In this document: in pieces, positions 55,651 to 64,000 of the stretch
Position numbering within the stretch: the stretch's first letter is position 1
Layout of the letters: each line of letters begins with the position of its first letter
Assembly: GCF_007290395.2 (NCBI RefSeq)
Contig: NZ_CP041656.2
Coordinates: 4,030,001 to 4,094,000 of the forward strand
DNA: 64,000 nucleotides
From: Bradyrhizobium cosmicum
GTDB lineage: Bacteria; Pseudomonadota; Alphaproteobacteria; Rhizobiales; Xanthobacteraceae
Direction: 5' to 3'
Program-made: the position numbers and the translations under genes
The notes under the pieces: generated by a model
Told to the model about the DNA's origin: nothing
What the model saw: only the letters and a program-made list of their open reading frames with translations
The model's database searches: none

Positions 55651-56403
55651 TTACGCGGCGTCCTCGAACTGGGCGTAGCCGGACGCCTCCAGCTCGAGCG
55701 CCAGTTCCTTGCCGCCGCTCTTCACGACACGGCCCCTCGACATCACGTGCACGATGTCCGGCACGATGTAGTTCAGGAGCCGCTGATAGTGGGTGATGAC
55801 GACCATCGCGCGCTTGGGCGAGTGCAGCGCATTGACGCCGTCGGCCGCGATGCGCAGCGCGTCGATGTCGAGGCCCGAATCCATCTCGTCGAGGATGCAA
55901 AGGCTCGGTTCGAACAGCGCCATCTGCAACACCTCGTTGCGCTTCTTCTCGCCGCCGGAGAAGCCGACATTGACGCCGCGCTTGAGCATGTCCTGCGGGA
56001 TGTTCAGCGACTTCGAGACCTCGCGGACTTTCTTCAGGAAGTCCGGCGTCGAATATTCGCTCTCGCCGCGCGCCTTGCGCTGCGCGTTCAGTGCGGTGCG
56101 CAGGAACGTCATGGTGGCAACGCCGGGAATCTCGACCGGATACTGGAACGCCAGGAACACGCCCTTGGCGGCGCGCTCTTCCGGTTTCATCTCCAGCAGG
56201 TCTTCTCCCTTGAACAGGATCTGGCCGCCGGTGACCTCATAGCCCGGCTTACCGGCGATGACGTGGGAGAGCGTCGACTTGCCGGAGCCGTTCGGCCCCA
56301 TGATGGCGTGGATCTCGCCCTCGTTCACGGTCAGCGTCAGGCCGTGGAGGATCTCACGCTCCTCGACACGAACCTGCAGGTCTTTCACTTCAAGCAAAGC
56401 CAT
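55651..56403 (-). CDS. sufC: SufC ATPase
   Basis: 250 residues, an ABC-type ATPase. Walker A is IMGPNGSGKST, signature FSGGEKKRNEVL, and Walker B LCILDEMDSGLDID, with the H-loop VITHYQRLL. It drives conformational changes in the SufB-SufD scaffold. GGA and an A-rich stretch precede the ATG. A 130-base palindromic repeat separates it from sufB. Confidence 0.96.
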   Translation of the reverse strand: MALLEVKDLQVRVEEREILHGLTLTVNEGEIHAIMGPNGSGKSTLSHVIAGKPGYEVTGGQILFKGEDLLEMKPEERAAKGVFLAFQYPVEIPGVATMTFLRTALNAQRKARGESEYSTPDFLKKVREVSKSLNIPQDMLKRGVNVGFSGGEKKRNEVLQMALFEPSLCILDEMDSGLDIDALRIAADGVNALHSPKRAMVVITHYQRLLNYIVPDIVHVMSRGRVVKSGGKELALELEASGYAQFEDAA

Positions 56404-56422
56404 AATTTTTTTCCATCTATCC

Positions 56423-56527
56423 CCTCATCCTGAGGAGCGCCGAAGGCGCGTCTCGAAGGAATGAGGCCAACAATCTTTCCGTAGCCATCCTTCGAGACGG
56501 CCGCATTCCGCGGCCTCCTCAGGATGA
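56423..56527. repeat. Palindromic REP-like element inside the suf operon
   Basis: Left part 56423-56466 starts CCTCATCCTGAGGAGCG; right part 56486-56527 ends CCTCCTCAGGATGA, its inverted copy. Both halves also contain the CTTCGAGACG/CGTCTCGAAG core. This is a frequent bradyrhizobial intergenic repeat. It lies between sufB and sufC and would fold in the transcript. Confidence 0.8.
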
Positions 56528-56535
56528 AGCCTGGG

Positions 56536-58032
56536 CTAGCCGACACTGCCTTCGAGCGAGATCGAGATCAGCTTCTGCGCTTCCACCGCGAACTCCATCG
56601 GCAGTTGCTGCAGCACGTCCTTGACGAAGCCGTTGACGACGAGGCCGACCGCCTCTTCCTGCGAAAGGCCGCGCTGGATGCAGTAGAACAGCACGTCCTC
56701 GGAGATCTTCGAGGTCGTGGCCTCGTGCTCGAACGTCGCCGAGGAGTTCTTCGCCTCGATATACGGCACGGTGTGCGCGCCGCATTTGTCGCCGATCAGC
56801 AGGGAATCGCAGGCCGTGAAGTTGCGCGCGCCGGTCGCCTTGCGATGGGCGGTGACGAGGCCGCGATAGGTGTTCTGCGACTTGCCGGCTGCGATGCCCT
56901 TGGAGATGATCCGGCTCGACGTGTTCTTGCCGAGATGGATCATCTTGGTGCCGGAGTCGACCTGCTGATAGCCGTTCGAGATCGCGATCGAGTAGAACTC
57001 GCCGCGCGAGTTGTCGCCGCGGAGAATGCAGCTCGGGTACTTCCAGGTGATCGCCGACCCGGTCTCGACCTGGGTCCAGGAGATCTTGGAGTTGTTGCCA
57101 CGGCAGTCGCCACGCTTGGTGACGAAATTGTAGATGCCGCCCTTGCCTTCCGAATTGCCGGGATACCAGTTCTGCACCGTCGAATATTTGATCTCGGCGT
57201 CGTCATGGGCGACGAGCTCGACCACGGCGGCGTGCAGCTGGTTCTCGTCGCGCTGCGGTGCGGTGCAGCCTTCGAGATAGCTGACGTAAGAGCCCTTGTC
57301 GGCGATGATCAGCGTGCGCTCGAACTGGCCGGTGTTGCGCTCGTTGATGCGGAAATAGGTCGACAGCTCCATCGGGCAGCGCACCCCCGGCGGCACGTAG
57401 ACGAACGAGCCGTCGGAGAACACCGCCGAGTTCAGCGTCGCGTAGAAATTGTCAGAAGTCGGAACCACCGAGCCCAGATATTTCTGGACCAGTTCGGGAT
57501 GCTCGCGGATCGCCTCCGAGATCGGCATGAAGATCACGCCGGCCTTCTTCAACTCGGCCTTGAAGGTGGTCGCGACCGAGACCGAATCGAACACCGCGTC
57601 GACCGCGATCTTGCGCCTGTTGGGGTCCTGCTCGCCGGGCTTGGGCTCGACGCCTTCGAGCATGGCGACTTCCCGCAAGGGGATGCCGAGCTTCTCGTAG
57701 GTCTTCAGGATCTCCGGATCGATCTCGTCGAGCGAGGTGATCGTCTTCTTCGGCTTCGGCGCCGAATAGTAATAGAGGTCCTGGAAGTCGATCTTGGGAT
57801 AGTCGACGCGGGCCCAGGTCGGCTCGGTCATGGTCAGCCAGCGCCGATAGGCCTCGAGCCGCCACTGGAGCATCCAGGCGGGTTCGTTCTTCTTCTCGGA
57901 GATGAACTTGACGGTCTCTTCCGACAGCCCCTTGGGGGCCTTGTCGGACTCGATCAGGGTCTCAAACCCATAACGATACTGATCGACGTCGATGCGCTTC
58001 ACGCGATCGACCGTCTCTTGCACGGCTGGCAT
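56536..58032 (-). CDS. sufB: Fe-S cluster scaffold protein SufB
   Basis: 498 residues. Conserved SufB segments include [40 protein letters not shown] and [19 protein letters not shown]. It forms the SufBC2D scaffold for cluster synthesis. GGAGGA sits 4 bases before ATG 58032; an upstream start at 58056 adds 8 residues not seen in the family. The palindromic repeat follows the stop at once. Confidence 0.96.
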   Translation of the reverse strand: MPAVQETVDRVKRIDVDQYRYGFETLIESDKAPKGLSEETVKFISEKKNEPAWMLQWRLEAYRRWLTMTEPTWARVDYPKIDFQDLYYYSAPKPKKTITSLDEIDPEILKTYEKLGIPLREVAMLEGVEPKPGEQDPNRRKIAVDAVFDSVSVATTFKAELKKAGVIFMPISEAIREHPELVQKYLGSVVPTSDNFYATLNSAVFSDGSFVYVPPGVRCPMELSTYFRINERNTGQFERTLIIADKGSYVSYLEGCTAPQRDENQLHAAVVELVAHDDAEIKYSTVQNWYPGNSEGKGGIYNFVTKRGDCRGNNSKISWTQVETGSAITWKYPSCILRGDNSRGEFYSIAISNGYQQVDSGTKMIHLGKNTSSRIISKGIAAGKSQNTYRGLVTAHRKATGARNFTACDSLLIGDKCGAHTVPYIEAKNSSATFEHEATTSKISEDVLFYCIQRGLSQEEAVGLVVNGFVKDVLQQLPMEFAVEAQKLISISLEGSVG

Positions 58033-58145
58033 TCTATCCTCCGCTCGCGGTTTCAAGGACCGCGGTGGATCAAACTCTGACGAGTACTACGATGTCTTTT
58101 GGCAGAAAGCACGTGCTTAGAACCGTTCAAGCCGTGTTTCATCGC

Positions 58146-59285
58146 CTAGGCTCTAAGTAGGGTATTACCGAGCTTTCGCCAAGCCTCTAACGCCCTATTG
58201 ATATCATCGGGTTCCGTGGACCAGCCCAGACTGAGACGCACCGCTCCCTGGGCCACGGCGGCATCATAACCCATCGCCGACAGCACGTGGGATGGCTGGA
58301 CCTTGCCCGAGGAGCAAGCCGAGCCCGAGGACACCGCCACACCTTCGAGGTCGAAGCCGATCACGGCGGTCTCGGCCTTCAGGCCAGGCGCGGTAAACAG
58401 GACGGTATTTGGCAACCGCTGAACGTTCTCGGCGAAGACCATCCCGCCGGCAATCGCGCGAATGCCGTTTTCCAAGCGATCCCTGAGGGTTGCTATCCGC
58501 TCCGCATCCTCCGGCAGAGCCTGAAGCGCGACTTTCACCGCCGCCCCGAAGCAGGCGATGCCTGCGACATTCTCGGTTCCCGCACGGCGGCTCTGCTCCT
58601 GCCCGCCGCCCCGCAGCACAGGTTCAAGCCCGGCAAGTCCCTCCGCCACGACCAGCGCGCCCACACCCTTGGGGCCACCGATCTTGTGCGCAGAGAAAGT
58701 CGCAAGGTCGGCCCCCACTGCATTGATATCGAACGGAATTTTCCCCAACGCCTGGATCGCATCGACATGCAGCAGGCCGCCGGCCTCGTGAACGATCCGG
58801 GCGGCCTCCGCGACCGGCTGGATTGCCCCCGTCTCGTTGTTGGCCGCCATGATCGAAACCAGTGCCGGCGGCCCGTCTCCGAGCAGCGCCTTGAGATGGC
58901 CGAGGTCGATCACGCCGGAGCCTGAGACCTTGATCTGGCCGATCTTGTCCGCAGGGAACCGGCCGCCTGCCAGCACCGAGGCATGCTCGATCGCCGAGAC
59001 CAGCAGCCGCTCGACCGGGCGGCCAGACGGCCCCCGCAAGCCGGGCGACAGCGCCAGCGCATTGGCCTCGGTTCCGGCGGAGGTGAAGACGACGTTGCGC
59101 GGCAACGCCCCCACCGCCGCGGCAAGCGTGGCGCGGGCGTCCTCGACCAGCCGCCGCGCCTCGCGTCCCTCGGCATGTACCGAGGATGGATTGCCGATCA
59201 GGTCGTAGGCGGCAAACATTGCGTCCCGTGCCTCGACGCGAAGCGGCGTGGTCGCATTCCAGTCGAGATAAACGCGCTTTGGCAT
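58146..59285 (-). CDS. Cysteine desulfurase, NifS/IscS-like, first gene of the suf operon
   Basis: 379 residues. It is a group I desulfurase: the PLP lysine in TFSAHKIGGPKGVG and the mobile Cys loop in VSSGSACSSGKVQPS. It begins MPKRVYLDWNATTPLR. Alphaproteobacterial suf operons often start with such a gene besides sufS. Unusually, no ribosome-binding site is seen at the normal distance, and a perfect palindrome occupies that place, so the transcript may be leaderless or the gene tightly repressed. Confidence 0.92.
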   Translation of the reverse strand: MPKRVYLDWNATTPLRVEARDAMFAAYDLIGNPSSVHAEGREARRLVEDARATLAAAVGALPRNVVFTSAGTEANALALSPGLRGPSGRPVERLLVSAIEHASVLAGGRFPADKIGQIKVSGSGVIDLGHLKALLGDGPPALVSIMAANNETGAIQPVAEAARIVHEAGGLLHVDAIQALGKIPFDINAVGADLATFSAHKIGGPKGVGALVVAEGLAGLEPVLRGGGQEQSRRAGTENVAGIACFGAAVKVALQALPEDAERIATLRDRLENGIRAIAGGMVFAENVQRLPNTVLFTAPGLKAETAVIGFDLEGVAVSSGSACSSGKVQPSHVLSAMGYDAAVAQGAVRLSLGWSTEPDDINRALEAWRKLGNTLLRA

Positions 59286-59305
59286 GAAAGTAATATATTA
59301 CCTCA
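59285..59305. promoter_or_regulatory. Palindrome at the start of the suf operon
   Basis: The core gtaatatattac (59290-59301) is a perfect 12-base palindrome, framed by TGA at 59285-59287 and TCA at 59303-59305. It begins 4 bases upstream of the first suf gene start. It could be the operator for an iron or Fe-S regulator (IscR/RirA/Irr class) and overlaps a possible -10 element. The regulator cannot be assigned from sequence alone. Confidence 0.5.
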
Positions 59306-59630
59306 ACGGCAAGAGCTGCTTCACCCGTTTCGATGCCCGACATGGGCTGCTGCCAGCCGCTTGGCAACCATGATTCCGGTCCGCGCCGGGCCATGACATG
59401 CCGGTGACACGCTAACACCTTGACCCCATTGCGGGATGTTCAAGATGCTTGCTTTTTGACCCACGCCTCATGTTAGAACGCGCGCGTCAGTTCACCGCGC
59501 GCCGCTCGCGCATCATCCGAGGGCGCCGCTCCACCCTTCCATTCGCGGCTTGGTCGGCACAGCAGCCGATGAAGTCCGTGCCATCGGTTGGTTGTTGAGG
59601 ACCGCCTTCAAGGGATCAAGAGATCATCCA
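59306..59630. other. Divergent region, suf operon / alpha-beta hydrolase
   Basis: Some 325 bases with no gene. Two TTGACC sequences lie on the plus strand (about 59434 and 59456) but neither has a convincing -10 partner. A weak AGGG lies before the hydrolase ATG. Confidence 0.45.
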
Positions 59631-60278
59631 ATGCCTGAAGTTATTTTCACTGGCCCCGCTGGCCGCCTCGAAGGCCGCTATCATCCGGCCAAGCAGAAGA
59701 ACGCGCCGATCGCGATGGTCCTGCATCCGCATCCGCAGTTTCACGGCACGATGAATCATCAGATCATCTACCAGTGCTACTACGCGTTCGCGCATCGCGG
59801 CTTCTCGGTGTTGCGCTTCAACTTCCGCGGCGTCGGCCGCAGCCAGGGCTCGTTCGACCACGGCACCGGCGAATTGTCGGATGCGGCGGCCGCGCTCGAC
59901 TGGGCGCAGACCATCAATCCCGAAGCGCGCGCCTGCTGGGTCGCCGGCTTCTCCTTCGGCGCCTGGATCGGCATGCAACTCCTGATGCGTCGCCCCGAGG
60001 TCGAAGGCTTCATCTCGATCGCGCCGCCGGCCAATCTCTATGACTTCTCGTTCCTCGCGCCCTGCCCGTCCTCGGGCCTGATCGTGCATGGCGAGAAGGA
60101 TGCGGTGGTGCCGCCCAAGGACGTCAACACGCTGGTCGAGAAGCTGAAGACGCAGAAGGGCATCGTGATCGACCAGCAGATCATCCCCGGCGCCAACCAC
60201 TTCTTCGATGCCAAGCTCGAGCCGCTGATGGAAACCATCACGGCGTATCTCGACATGCGTCTGGCCAACGTGCGCTGA
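59631..60278 (+). CDS. Alpha/beta hydrolase
   Basis: 215 residues from ATG 59631; the frame is open to 59550 without conserved residues. VLHPHPQFHGTMNH forms the oxyanion region, GFSFGAWIGM carries the nucleophilic Ser, GEKDAVVPP the Asp and GANHFF the His. This is the dienelactone-hydrolase-like small alpha/beta hydrolase group common next to suf and tyrS in Rhizobiales. Substrate unknown. A palindromic hairpin follows. Confidence 0.88.
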   Translation: MPEVIFTGPAGRLEGRYHPAKQKNAPIAMVLHPHPQFHGTMNHQIIYQCYYAFAHRGFSVLRFNFRGVGRSQGSFDHGTGELSDAAAALDWAQTINPEARACWVAGFSFGAWIGMQLLMRRPEVEGFISIAPPANLYDFSFLAPCPSSGLIVHGEKDAVVPPKDVNTLVEKLKTQKGIVIDQQIIPGANHFFDAKLEPLMETITAYLDMRLANVR

Positions 60279-60285
60279 GACACTT

Positions 60286-60319
60286 GTAGCCCGGATGGTG
60301 TCCGCTCCATCCGGGCTAC
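60286..60319. terminator. Palindromic hairpin between convergent genes
   Basis: Perfect 13-base arms gtagcccggatgg (60286-60298) and ccatccgggctac (60307-60319) around an 8-base loop. It lies between the hydrolase and GST stops and can end both transcripts. The arm sequence also matches a common rhizobial dispersed repeat. Confidence 0.75.
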
Positions 60320-60322
60320 GGC

Positions 60323-61000
60323 TCAAGCCGCGAGCTTGAGCAGATGCGCGTCGTGGCGCACGAGAAACGCGCGGAGCAACTCAGGATAATTCGAGTCGAC
60401 CGCTGAGCGCACGCTCGGGCGTTTCGCAAGCGCGGCACGCCACGCCTGCACCTTCGGCAGATCCTTGAAGATGCCGTGCTCGGTCAACTCATCGAACAGA
60501 TCGAAATAGCGGAACACCGGCGCGAACACGGCATCGACCAGGCTGAACGCCTCGCCCGCAAAGTACGGTCCCTCGCCAAGCGCAGCTTCGACACGCGCGA
60601 ATTTCGCCGCGAGCGCCTGCCGCTTGCTCTCGAATGTCGCCGGATCCGTCGTGGTCTCCAGGCCCCAGAGGTCGCCGAGGATCGCCGAGCCGAACTCCAT
60701 CCAGGCGCGGTGCTCCGCACGCTTGAGCGCATCGGCCGGGTGCAGCTTCGCACCGCCTTGCGTCTCCTCGATGTACTCGCAGATCACGTTGCTCTCGAAC
60801 AGCGCGACCTCGCCCTTGTCGGTCGTCACCACCAGCACCGGCACCTTGCCGAGCGGCGAGAGCTTCAGGAACCAGTCGGGCTTGTTGGCGAGATCGATGT
60901 CGACCCGCTCGAACGGCACGCCCTTCTCTTTCAGCGCGATCACGGCGCGCTGCACATAGGGGCAAAGCTTGTGGCTGATCAGTTTCAGTGAAGCGGTCAT
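60323..61000 (-). CDS. Glutathione S-transferase
   Basis: 225 residues from ATG 61000. The thioredoxin-fold N-terminal domain has KLISHKLCPYVQRAVIAL, with a CPYxQR active-site Cys of the omega/lambda-like type, and KVPVLVVTTDKGEVALFESNVI with the cis-Pro and glutathione contact (ES). The all-helical C-terminal domain follows. It conjugates or reduces electrophiles. Tandem operator-like palindromes lie 43-82 bases upstream, so it is probably induced by a small molecule or oxidant. Confidence 0.92.
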   Translation of the reverse strand: MTASLKLISHKLCPYVQRAVIALKEKGVPFERVDIDLANKPDWFLKLSPLGKVPVLVVTTDKGEVALFESNVICEYIEETQGGAKLHPADALKRAEHRAWMEFGSAILGDLWGLETTTDPATFESKRQALAAKFARVEAALGEGPYFAGEAFSLVDAVFAPVFRYFDLFDELTEHGIFKDLPKVQAWRAALAKRPSVRSAVDSNYPELLRAFLVRHDAHLLKLAA

Positions 61001-61042
61001 GGCAATGATCCCGGCGGTTTGATGCAACTACGCCCAAGATAG

Positions 61043-61082
61043 ATGCACTTGCATATATCCGTCAAGATCAATGCATTTGCAT
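61043..61082. promoter_or_regulatory. Tandem palindromes upstream of the GST gene
   Basis: ATGCA-ct-TGCAT (61043-61054) and ATGCA-tt-TGCAT (61071-61082), centres 28 bp apart, in the GST promoter region. The form resembles MarR-family or similar dimeric sites. No matching regulator gene is adjacent. Confidence 0.55.
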
Positions 61083-61096
61083 TTACTTGCCGCGCC

Positions 61097-62200
61097 TCAC
61101 GGCCGTGCGATCACCCCGCCGGTCATCGGCATCGGCACGCCCGTGGTGGCGGGATAGGACAACGGCAGGCCTTTCAGGCCGCGTGCGGCGAGGAAGCCGA
61201 AGGCCTGGGCCTCGATCGCGTCGGAGGCCCAGCCGAGCGTCTCGGCCGCCTCCACCGTGGCTGAACCGACCCGCTCCCGCAGCATCCGCAGCATGGTAAG
61301 GTTGCGGGCGCCGCCGCCGCAGACGATCCAGCTCCGCGGCCGCCGCGGCAGCAGCGGAATGACGCGGGCAATTGCTGCCGCGGTGAAGGCGGTCAGCGTC
61401 GCGGCACCGTCGGCCGGCGGCACATCGCCGAGCTTCAAGGCGGCAAAGTCGTTGCGGTCGAGCGATTTCGGTGGCGGAGCTGCGAAGAATGGTAATTGCA
61501 GCGCCCCCGCAATCCAGGCCTCGTCTGCCTTGCCGAGCGCTGCAAACTTTCCTTCCGCGTCGAACGCCTGGTTCATGGTGCGGTACATGAAATCGTCGAG
61601 GAGCGCGTTGCCGGGCCCAGTGTCACAGGCGATCAGCGTGTCGTTGCCGTCGATATAGGTGATGTTGGAGACGCCGCCGATATTGACCACGACGATCGGT
61701 CCCTCGCGCGCAAGCGAGTTGGCGAGTGCGCGGTGGTAGACCGGCACGAACGGCGCGCCCTGCCCGCCGGCCTCGACGTCGGCGGCGCGGAAGTCGTGCA
61801 TCACTGGGATATGGATCGCTTTCGCCAGCATGGCGGCATCACCGATCTGCACCGTCAGCCGCCGCTCGGGACGGTGCAGCACGGTCTGGCCGTGAAAGCC
61901 GACGATGTCGATGTCCTCCGGCCTCATCCGGTTCTGGGCCACGAATGCCGAGACCGCCTCGGCATGTGCCTGCGTCACCGCGCGCTCCGCCTCGGCCAGA
62001 ATGCCCGGCCGGGCATCGCGTTGCGGCAGGTGCACGGCCTCGCTCAGCGCCTGGCGCAGCAGGTTGCGCTCCGCAGGACTATACGGCCGGTAGCCGGATG
62101 GTCCAAACGCCTTCACCTGTTTTCCGTCGGTTTCGATCAGCGCAACGTCCACCCCGTCCAGCGAGGTGCCGCTCATCAAACCGAGTGCCGTCAACATCAT
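61097..62200 (-). CDS. anmK: Anhydro-N-acetylmuramic acid kinase
   Basis: 367 residues. LGLMSGTSLDGVDVALIETD is the AnmK signature, and FHGQTVLHRP, NIGGVSNITYIDG and CDTGPGNALLDDF follow. It phosphorylates and opens 1,6-anhydroMurNAc in cell-wall recycling. Two ATGs (62200, 62197) are possible. It is divergent from tyrS, the usual arrangement in many alphaproteobacteria. Confidence 0.94.
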   Translation of the reverse strand: MMLTALGLMSGTSLDGVDVALIETDGKQVKAFGPSGYRPYSPAERNLLRQALSEAVHLPQRDARPGILAEAERAVTQAHAEAVSAFVAQNRMRPEDIDIVGFHGQTVLHRPERRLTVQIGDAAMLAKAIHIPVMHDFRAADVEAGGQGAPFVPVYHRALANSLAREGPIVVVNIGGVSNITYIDGNDTLIACDTGPGNALLDDFMYRTMNQAFDAEGKFAALGKADEAWIAGALQLPFFAAPPPKSLDRNDFAALKLGDVPPADGAATLTAFTAAAIARVIPLLPRRPRSWIVCGGGARNLTMLRMLRERVGSATVEAAETLGWASDAIEAQAFGFLAARGLKGLPLSYPATTGVPMPMTGGVIARP

Positions 62201-62360
62201 CTTAAGCGAGCCTCGAAGCCCCCTGCCCGGACGCCCGACTTGTATCAAACAAGCACATCTTATAATGCCACAGCGCGCATTTTTGCGGCAGCCCGGCTCG
62301 TGCCGGTTCCGCAACTTGCGGCAATGATCGTAAAATAAGAATGATCAGGTCCGCCGACAG

Positions 62361-63614
62361 ATGACTGCATTTAAATCGGATTTCCTCAATACCCTCAGGG
62401 AACGTGGATTCATCCACCAGTGCTCCGATTTCGAGGGGCTGGACGCACTCGCCGCCAAGGGCGAGGCGATCGCCTATGTCGGCTACGATTGCACCGCCCG
62501 CTCGCTGCACATCGGCAACTACCTGACCATGATGATGCTGCACTGGCTGCAGCAATCCGGCAACAAGCCGATCACGCTGATGGGCGGCGGCACCACCATG
62601 GTCGGCGATCCCTCAGGCAAGGACGAGACGCGCGCGATGCGTACCGTCGCCGAGATCGAGGCCAACAAGGCCTCGATCCGCGGCGTGTTCGCCAAGGTAC
62701 TGAACTACGGCGATGGCAAGAACGACGCCATCATGCTCGACAATGCCGAGTGGCTGACCAAGCTGAACTGGATCGAGATGCTGCGCGACGTCGGCCGGCA
62801 CTTCTCGGTCAACCGCATGCTGACCATGGACTCCGTGCGGCTGCGCCTCGAGCGCGAGCAGGAGATGAGCTTCATCGAGTTCAACTACATGGTTTGCCAG
62901 GCCTACGATTTCGTCGAACTCGCCAAGCGCACCGGCTGCCATTTGCAGATGGGCGGCTCGGACCAGTGGGGCAACATCATCATGGGCGTCGATCTCGGCC
63001 GCCGCATGGGTACCCACCAGCTGTTCGCGCTGACGACGCCGCTGCTGACCACGGCATCCGGTGCCAAGATGGGCAAGACCGCGCAGGGCGCGGTGTGGCT
63101 CAACGCCGACCAGTTCTCGCCGTATGATTTCTGGCAGTACTGGCGCAACACCGAGGATGCCGACGTCGGCAAGTTCCTGAAGCTGTTCACGACGCTGCCG
63201 ATGAGCGAGATCAAGAAGCTCGAAGCGCTCGGCGGCTCGGAGATCAACGAGGCCAAGAAAGTGCTCGCGACCGAAGCGACCGCATTGCTGCACGGCCGCG
63301 ACGCCGCCAACGAGGCGGCCGAAACCGCGCGGCGCACCTTCGAGGAAGGCGCGCTCGCCGAGAGCCTGCCGACGGTGGAAATTCCGCGCGGCGAGCTCGA
63401 CGCCGGCCTCGGCGTGCTCAATGCCTTCGTCAAGGCCGGCCTCGTCGCCTCCAACGGCGAGGCGCGGCGCCAGATCAAGGGCGGCGGCCTGCGCGTCAAC
63501 GACGTATCAGTCACCGACGAGAAGATGGCGCTGTCTGCGGACAGCCTGACGCCGGAAGGCGTGATCAAGCTGTCGTTCGGCAAGAAGAAGCACGTCCTCA
63601 TCCGGCCTGCATAG
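62361..63614 (+). CDS. tyrS: Tyrosyl-tRNA synthetase
   Basis: 417 residues. HIGN replaces HIGH ([13 protein letters not shown]), and the KMSKS loop reads KMGKT in [13 protein letters not shown]. Tyr-binding residues are in [24 protein letters not shown]. The C-terminal S4 RNA-binding domain is intact ([19 protein letters not shown]). It charges tRNA-Tyr. It is divergent from anmK. Confidence 0.97.
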   Translation: MTAFKSDFLNTLRERGFIHQCSDFEGLDALAAKGEAIAYVGYDCTARSLHIGNYLTMMMLHWLQQSGNKPITLMGGGTTMVGDPSGKDETRAMRTVAEIEANKASIRGVFAKVLNYGDGKNDAIMLDNAEWLTKLNWIEMLRDVGRHFSVNRMLTMDSVRLRLEREQEMSFIEFNYMVCQAYDFVELAKRTGCHLQMGGSDQWGNIIMGVDLGRRMGTHQLFALTTPLLTTASGAKMGKTAQGAVWLNADQFSPYDFWQYWRNTEDADVGKFLKLFTTLPMSEIKKLEALGGSEINEAKKVLATEATALLHGRDAANEAAETARRTFEEGALAESLPTVEIPRGELDAGLGVLNAFVKAGLVASNGEARRQIKGGGLRVNDVSVTDEKMALSADSLTPEGVIKLSFGKKKHVLIRPA

Positions 63615-63718
63615 GCGTATGAGGTTTTGATGCTTGTCAGGGCGCGCCGAAGCGCGCTCCCTGACGGGCAATGGACCAGAACACGCCCAGGGAAACGACC
63701 AGGGACAACGGAGTTGCG

Positions 63719-64000
63719 ATGCAGCAGGGCGCGGTGCGCACAGCGCTCGTCGTGCTTGCGCTGTGCTTCACACTGGCGGTGCTCGGCCGGGGCCTCAGCG
63801 AAAGCTTCACCGTCTTCCTCAAGCCGATCTCGGAAAGCTTCGGCTGGGACCGTGCGCAGGTCGTCTCGATCTACTCGCTGACCTGGCTCATCAGCGGACT
63901 GACCGCGCCGCTGGTCGGACGCCTGTTCGATCATTCCGGACCACGCATCGTCTACGCGCTCGGACTGTTCCTGCTCGGTTCGGCCTTTCTGATCGCGGCG
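63719..64000 (+). CDS. MFS transporter, N-terminal part (runs off the window)
   Basis: The first 94 residues are visible. Two helices are clear (TALVVLALCFTLAVLGRG and VVSIYSLTWLISGLTAPLVG), followed by the conserved GRLFDHSGPR loop of the major facilitator superfamily. Substrate unknown. An in-frame ATG at 63671 would add 16 polar residues; I prefer 63719 because CGGAG precedes it. Confidence 0.82.
   Translation, partial: MQQGAVRTALVVLALCFTLAVLGRGLSESFTVFLKPISESFGWDRAQVVSIYSLTWLISGLTAPLVGRLFDHSGPRIVYALGLFLLGSAFLIAA

Overview
The window is chromosomal DNA of a high-G+C alphaproteobacterium, almost certainly Bradyrhizobium or a close relative. The case rests on the suf operon layout, a class I PHA synthase, several Omp25-type outer membrane beta-barrels, and dispersed palindromic repeats of the kind common in that genus. 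I found about 54 protein genes, no rRNA or tRNA genes, no CRISPR array and no transposase.

Region 1 (1-25.8 kb) looks like an accessory block. It opens with the 5' part of recJ and then carries a soluble chemoreceptor-like protein, an NAD(P)-binding reductase and an AraC regulator. Next come a genuine formylglycine-generating enzyme followed by a Tat-exported metallo-beta-lactamase-fold protein, an acetyltransferase, a small Cys-pair protein and an ABC-F ATPase. An RND efflux operon follows with a divergent TetR gene and two clear tandem operators, then a cyclase/ATPase/TPR signalling protein and a FAD-linked oxidase. The most unusual part is a two-gene operon pairing a fatty-acid alpha-dioxygenase-like heme peroxidase with a miniature P450-like protein. 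A haloacid dehalogenase and a DUF4261 protein close the block. It separates glpX-hom from recJ, genes that usually sit together in Rhizobiales.

Region 2 (25.8-39 kb) is core metabolism. It holds glpX, hom and an aminotransferase, a small lipoprotein, phaC, a MAPEG protein, a methyltransferase, two different types of ArgC in tandem, a PaiB-like flavoprotein, a DedA protein and parE.

Region 3 (39-51 kb) has three paralogous beta-barrel proteins separated by strong hairpin terminators, an SDR, a FAD monooxygenase, a secreted caspase-like protein, an AraC regulator, a DEAD-box RNA helicase with a long leader, a diguanylate cyclase and a fabA without an adjacent fabB.

Region 4 (51.6-64 kb) contains a TfoX-like protein with a histone-like tail and a full suf operon read on the minus strand: cysteine desulfurase, sufB, sufC, sufD, sufS, a DUF59 gene and sufA. 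Two palindromic repeat elements lie next to or inside this operon. After it come an alpha/beta hydrolase, a glutathione S-transferase with tandem operator-like palindromes, anmK, tyrS and the start of an MFS transporter.

All functions are read from motifs and family resemblance. Repeat families, operators, promoters and gene-order comparisons are inferences that were not tested by search.
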